64,000 nt of DNA from Protopterus annectens (Eukaryota > Chordata > Ceratodontiformes > Protopteridae), in contig NC_056726.1 of assembly GCF_019279795.1 (NCBI RefSeq), positions 1,135,691,182-1,135,755,181 of the forward strand, written 5' to 3'. The position numbers were made by a program, and so were the translations under genes. Each line of letters starts with the position of its first letter. Position 1 is the stretch's first letter. The notes beneath the pieces were generated by a model. It saw nothing but the letters and a program-made list of their open reading frames with translations. It searched no databases and was not told the origin of the DNA. Below, piece after piece: positions 61,084 to 64,000 of this stretch.

Positions 61084-62330
61084 TAGATTTTTTAAGAATA
61101 AGGGTGATGTGCAGAGCTGTAGTAACTACAAAGGGACAAAAATTGATCAGCCACAGCATGAAGTTATGGGAAAGAGTAGTGGAAGCTAGGTTAAGAAGGG
61201 AGGTGATGATTAGTGAGCAGCAGTATAGTTTCTTGACAGGAAAGAGCACTACAGATGCAAAGGTTTGCTCTGGGGGTATTGATGGAGAAGTAGAGAGAAT
61301 GTCAGAAGGAGTTGCAGTGTGTCTTTGTGGACTTAGAGAAAGCATATGACAGGGTATCTAGAAAGGAGTTGTGGTGTTGTATGAGGAAGTCAGGAGAAAC
61401 ACAGAAGTATGTAAGAGTGGTACAGGATATGTACAAGGGCAGTGTAACAGTGGTGAGGTCTGCGATAGGAGTGACAGATGTGTTCAAGCTGGAGGTCGGG
61501 TTACATCAAGGATCACCTCTGAGCCCTTTCTGATTTGCAATGGTGATGGATAGGTTGACAGACAAGATCAGACAGGAGTACCCATGGATGACGATGTTTG
61601 CGGATGACATTGTGATTTGTAGTGAAAGTAGGGAACAGGTTGAGGAGACCATGGAAAGGTGGAGATATGCTTTGGAGAGGAGAGGAATGAAGGTCAGCAG
61701 GACTAAGACAGAATATATGTGTGTGAATGAGAGGGAGAATAGAGGAATGGTGATAATGCAGGCAGTAGAGTTGGCGAAGGTGGATGAGTTTAAATACTTG
61801 GAATTAACAGTTCACATTAATGGTAAGTGTGGAAGAGAGGTGAAAAAGAGAATGCAGGCAGCATGGAGTGGGTGGAGGAGTGATTTGTGACAGGTGGGTA
61901 CCAGTATGAGTGAAAGGGAAGGTCTACAAGATGATAGTGAGACCAGCTATGTTATATGGGTTGGAGAAAATGGCACTAATGAAAGACAGGAGTGAGAGCT
62001 GGAGGTTGTAGAGCTAAAGATGTTAAGATTTGCATTGGGTGTGATGAGGATGGACAGGACTAGAAATTAGTATATTAGAGGGTCAGCTTAGGCTGGATGG
62101 TTTTGAGACAAAGCCAGAGAGGTGAGATTGTGTTGGTTTGGACATATGCTGAAAAGGGATACTGGGTATACTGGGAGAAGGATTCTAAGGATAGAGCTGC
62201 CAGGTAAGAGAAAAAGATGAAGGCCTAAGATAAGGTTTGTAGATGTGGTGAGAGAGGACATGCAGGTAGTTGGTGTGACAGAGCAAGATGCAGAGGGCAG
62301 GAAGAAATGGAAACAGTTGATCTGCTGTGT
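61084..62330 (+). pseudogene. RTE RT and C-terminal region, decayed
   Basis: Starts FKNKGDVQSCSNYKGTK-like, with shifts, then [55 protein letters not shown] (catalytic Asp), [20 protein letters not shown] and [11 protein letters not shown] at 61312-61533. A TGA follows and then, in another frame (61540-61890), MVMDRLTDKIRQEYPWMT, MFADDIVICSESREQVEETM (intact FADD), RRGMKVSRTKTEYMCVNERE and EFKYLELTVHINGKCGREVK. The rest to 62330 reads in fragments (MLRFALGVMRMDRT, GRPKIRFVDVVREDM-type). The active site is preserved, the frame is not. Confidence 0.8.
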
Positions 62331-62366
62331 CGACCCCTAACAGGAGCAGCTGAAAGAAGAAGAATG
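61084..62366 (+). mobile_element. RTE LINE, 5'-truncated, with 3' end
   Basis: Plus-strand RTE copy from mid-RT to the 3' terminus (GATCTGCTGTGTCGACCCCT, then AGCTGAAAGAAGAAGA at 62350-62366). Related to the minus-strand copies at 26888-27118 and 30252-33125, which lack either the 5' or the 3' side. Confidence 0.8.
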
Positions 62367-62645
62367 GTGCAACAGGTAGTACACTTGCCTCTCATGCAGA
62401 AGGTTGTGGTTGCTATTCCCATACAAAGTTGGTGATGCTGTAGTGCAGTATGATGGGGGCACTGTACTCCTGAGTGTGTCATTTTTCAGATGAACTATTA
62501 AACTGAGATCCCAAAAGTTATTGTACTTACACAGACACCTTTAGGGAAAGTTGATAATAATTACAAGTACTGCAGCTTTATGTCCTGCTCTACATTAGTA
62601 CCCTACCTCCATTTCAGAACACCTCAGTGGAGGACTCCTGTTACT
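62367..62645 (+). mobile_element. tRNA-derived SINE (fish-type, TTAAACTGAG core)
   Basis: Begins at the RTE 3' end with GGTGCAACAGGTAGTACACT, TGCCTCTCATGCAGAAGG and TTGTGGTTGCTATTCCC, a degenerate tRNA-like A/B-box head. A core with GATGAACTATTAAACTGAGATC follows, a motif seen in several fish SINEs (GATGAGACGTTAAACCGAGG type). The 3' part to about 62645 is less certain. Confidence 0.5.
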
Positions 62646-62743
62646 GTTTTGCTGTTTCAAAAATAAGCCAAATAAGTATAAACATAGAGCAGTCTGGCAG
62701 ATCAGAGGGAGATGCCAATGGTTAGCCATAATTAGTAGTATGT

Positions 62744-62828
62744 ATCCTCTAACCAATTTATAAAACCAGTAAATATCCTCTAACCAATTACTAAAACCAG
62801 TAAGTATCCTCTAAACAATTAATAAATA
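62744..62828. repeat. 31-bp minisatellite, three units
   Basis: Units of the type TATCCTCTAACCAATT followed by ATAAAACCAGTAAG repeat near 62748, 62774 and 62808 with small differences. The rest of 62646-63037 is AT-rich with no other feature. Confidence 0.6.
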
Positions 62829-63037
62829 AATACATGAGTTTGTCACATAAGTTTAAAGGTGAATAAATAAAATATTTAAAAAATGGAAAATGGACACTAC
62901 TTGTACATGTTAAATATGGAAAGAAATATATAATTGCATAGCAAAAACAAAACAGTAATGAGTATGATGAGCTAGGATGCTTAAAAGAAGAATATGCCTA
63001 ATTAGCTAAATACTTTGTCTCTATATCTAACTGTAAA

Positions 63038-63322
63038 TGTTACAGAGCTCTGGCTTTATTGTCGCTCATCTTGTGAAGCTAGTTAAGACAAAGAGGCTGG
63101 GATCTTCATTTATACACTTTATTATGTACAAACACATCACGATAAATAGCAGCAACGTAAAATATAAACTTACAAACTGACTGGCTACTACACATACATA
63201 CATATTTACATCTCAGCAGCTCTCCACAAAATGTCAGTCTTGCTTGCACGTGCTCAGTATTTATATCCATGTGCTAGCTCAATGGAAAGCCTCTTAAAGA
63301 TTCATATACACTCTGATCTACA
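63038..63322 (-). repeat. Gypsy 3' LTR
   Basis: Minus strand: begins TGTAGATCAGAGTG after the purine tract and ends AGAGCTCTGTAACA, so it has TG...CA ends. Length 285 bp. Confidence 0.7.
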
Positions 63323-63335
63323 TCCTCCCACTTTA
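63323..63335 (-). other. Gypsy polypurine tract
   Basis: Minus strand AAAGTGGGAGGA immediately before the LTR start. It is the primer site for plus-strand DNA synthesis in LTR retroelements. Confidence 0.65.
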
Positions 63336-63492
63336 CTGAGCTGTCTTGCAAAAATAATGACATTTTAATGGGCATGCAAATTATACAGATAACAATGAAC
63401 TAAACAACATTCATGTCAAAGCTGCCGTGTATCTAGAACAAGGTCTGGAAATGCAACCTGATCTTGTAATGTAGCCGTTAGAACTGAGTTTA

Positions 63493-64000
63493 GCAACATG
63501 AACCAGTCATTGGTGAATGATCTGCTTCAGGACTCTTGGGGATATTCTCAGGAACAGGGATATTTGCTGGAATGTCCTCTGGAACTGGAACATTGTATAA
63601 GTCACTCTAAGAACTAGAGTCTTTATCACAGGCAAGATGCTGCAATACTGGCTTGGATACCAGAACTAAATGTTTCTGATTCCATTTAAATTCTACTCCT
63701 TGTGATTCCATAATGTATGATCTTGGCTCTTGACATAAACTTTTCATTACTCCAATCTGATCAAAACTTTTTGCTGTCTGCATCCGCACTATACCCCCTT
63801 CTAGTAATGGATTGAGCAGTTTGCTGGTCTTATCATAATAGGACTTCTGGGACAAATGCTTTTTCAGGAGTTGAGCTTTGTTGTTCTTAGCACATGGAAC
63901 CAACAAATTGCTACTGATTGGTTGTGTAGTTCTGGTTTGTCTCGACATAAGTCTCTGAGCAGGTGAACCAAGATGAATATTGTGAGGAATGTTTGTGAGA
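63493..64000 (-). pseudogene. Gypsy integrase C-terminal region
   Basis: Minus-strand pol end. It contains LMSRQTRTTQPISSNLLVP (the LxGRRxRTxxP block downstream of the integrase core), SQKSYYDKTSKLLNPLLEGG (the YYD...L..G...V block), RSYIMESQGVEFKWNQKHLV (the RSY.V....G...RRNRxHL block), then a TAG at 63607-63609. The frame goes on with Pro/Glu-rich repeats (VPVPEDIPANIPVPENIP) to a stop near 63493. The integrase core lies outside the window. Bases 63336-63492 are the untranslated stretch up to the purine tract. Confidence 0.7.

Larger units (their letters stand above)
63038..64000 (-). mobile_element. Second Ty3/Gypsy element, 3' end (integrase end, PPT, 3' LTR)
   Basis: Minus-strand element entering from the right edge of the window. 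The integrase C-terminus is at 64000-63610, a polypurine tract at 63323-63335 and a 285-bp LTR at 63038-63322. Its LTR resembles the split LTR at 10384-11419, so both copies are of one family and lie in the same orientation. They are separate insertions, because this one shows its 3' end and the other its 5' end. Confidence 0.75.

Noticed and set aside
1-64000. CRISPR arrays, bacterial operons, ribosome binding sites, rRNA and functional tRNA genes
   Set aside because: None seen. tRNA-like segments all belong to SINEs, and the context is eukaryotic nuclear DNA.

Overview
This window looks like intergenic (possibly partly intronic) DNA from a vertebrate with a large, repeat-rich nuclear genome. 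One sequence looks like an ordinary host exon: a single group-B SRCR domain exon at 42517-42831 with splice sites on both sides. Nearly everything else recognisable is retroelement. The families present are CR1 LINEs (nine copies plus one divergent fragment), RTE LINEs, an L1/Tx1-like LINE, an R4/R2-type LINE, Penelope-like elements (PLEs), DIRS-like tyrosine-recombinase elements, Ty3/Gypsy LTR elements, several tRNA-derived SINE families and one pogo/Tigger-like MITE. This mix (abundant CR1, DIRS, PLE, RTE, V-type SINEs) fits a fish, lungfish or amphibian better than a mammal or bird. I cannot name the species from sequence alone.

Layout. 1-11419: a Ty3/Gypsy element on the minus strand, with its 5' LTR at 10384-11419. 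A DIRS-like element (1986-9477) is inserted in its gag gene, and two CR1 fragments (2142-3297, 7186-9440) sit inside the DIRS. A MITE with TA target duplications sits in the LTR. 12440-13691: a minus-strand CR1. 13692-26213: one 5'-truncated L1/Tx1-like insertion bounded by a 17-bp direct repeat. It has grown to 12.5 kb by insertion of CR1-d (which carries a small PLE-derived insert) and of CR1-e, into which full-length CR1-f was inserted later. 26888-33600: RTE pieces, a hairpin-rich GC-rich stretch, a V-type SINE and SINEs with RTE-like tails. 34130-36725: a decayed CR1 carrying a V-type SINE. 37000-38595: an R4/R2-type LINE 3' half. 39440-41460: a CR1-like fragment and a minus-strand PLE. 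42517-42831: the SRCR exon. 43440-49380: a plus-strand PLE split by CR1-h and by a 1.3-kb PLE-derived insert with a hammerhead-like motif. 49380-54240: an L1-like scrap, a PLE 3' end and a nearly full-length minus-strand CR1-i carrying a SINE with a CR1-like tail. 55352-60909: a nearly complete DIRS-like element with inverted terminal repeats, internal complementary region, gag-like ORF, RT-RNase H and tyrosine recombinase. 61084-62366: an RTE 3' half followed by a SINE. 63038-64000: the 3' end of a second Gypsy element.

How the parts relate. The CR1 copies share one architecture: ORF1 with a zinc-finger-like N-terminus and an SGNH esterase domain, ORF2 with APE endonuclease and RT, and a 3' end made of 8-bp repeats of the AACCTATG type. 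Two SINE families carry 3' tails resembling local LINEs (CR1 and RTE), which suggests they borrow LINE machinery. All coding copies carry stops or frameshifts. The best preserved is CR1-f, with an 839-codon open stretch covering most of ORF2. Insertion order can be read from reading frames that resume across insertions and from target-site repeats. Positions of element borders were judged by eye and may be off by a few bases.
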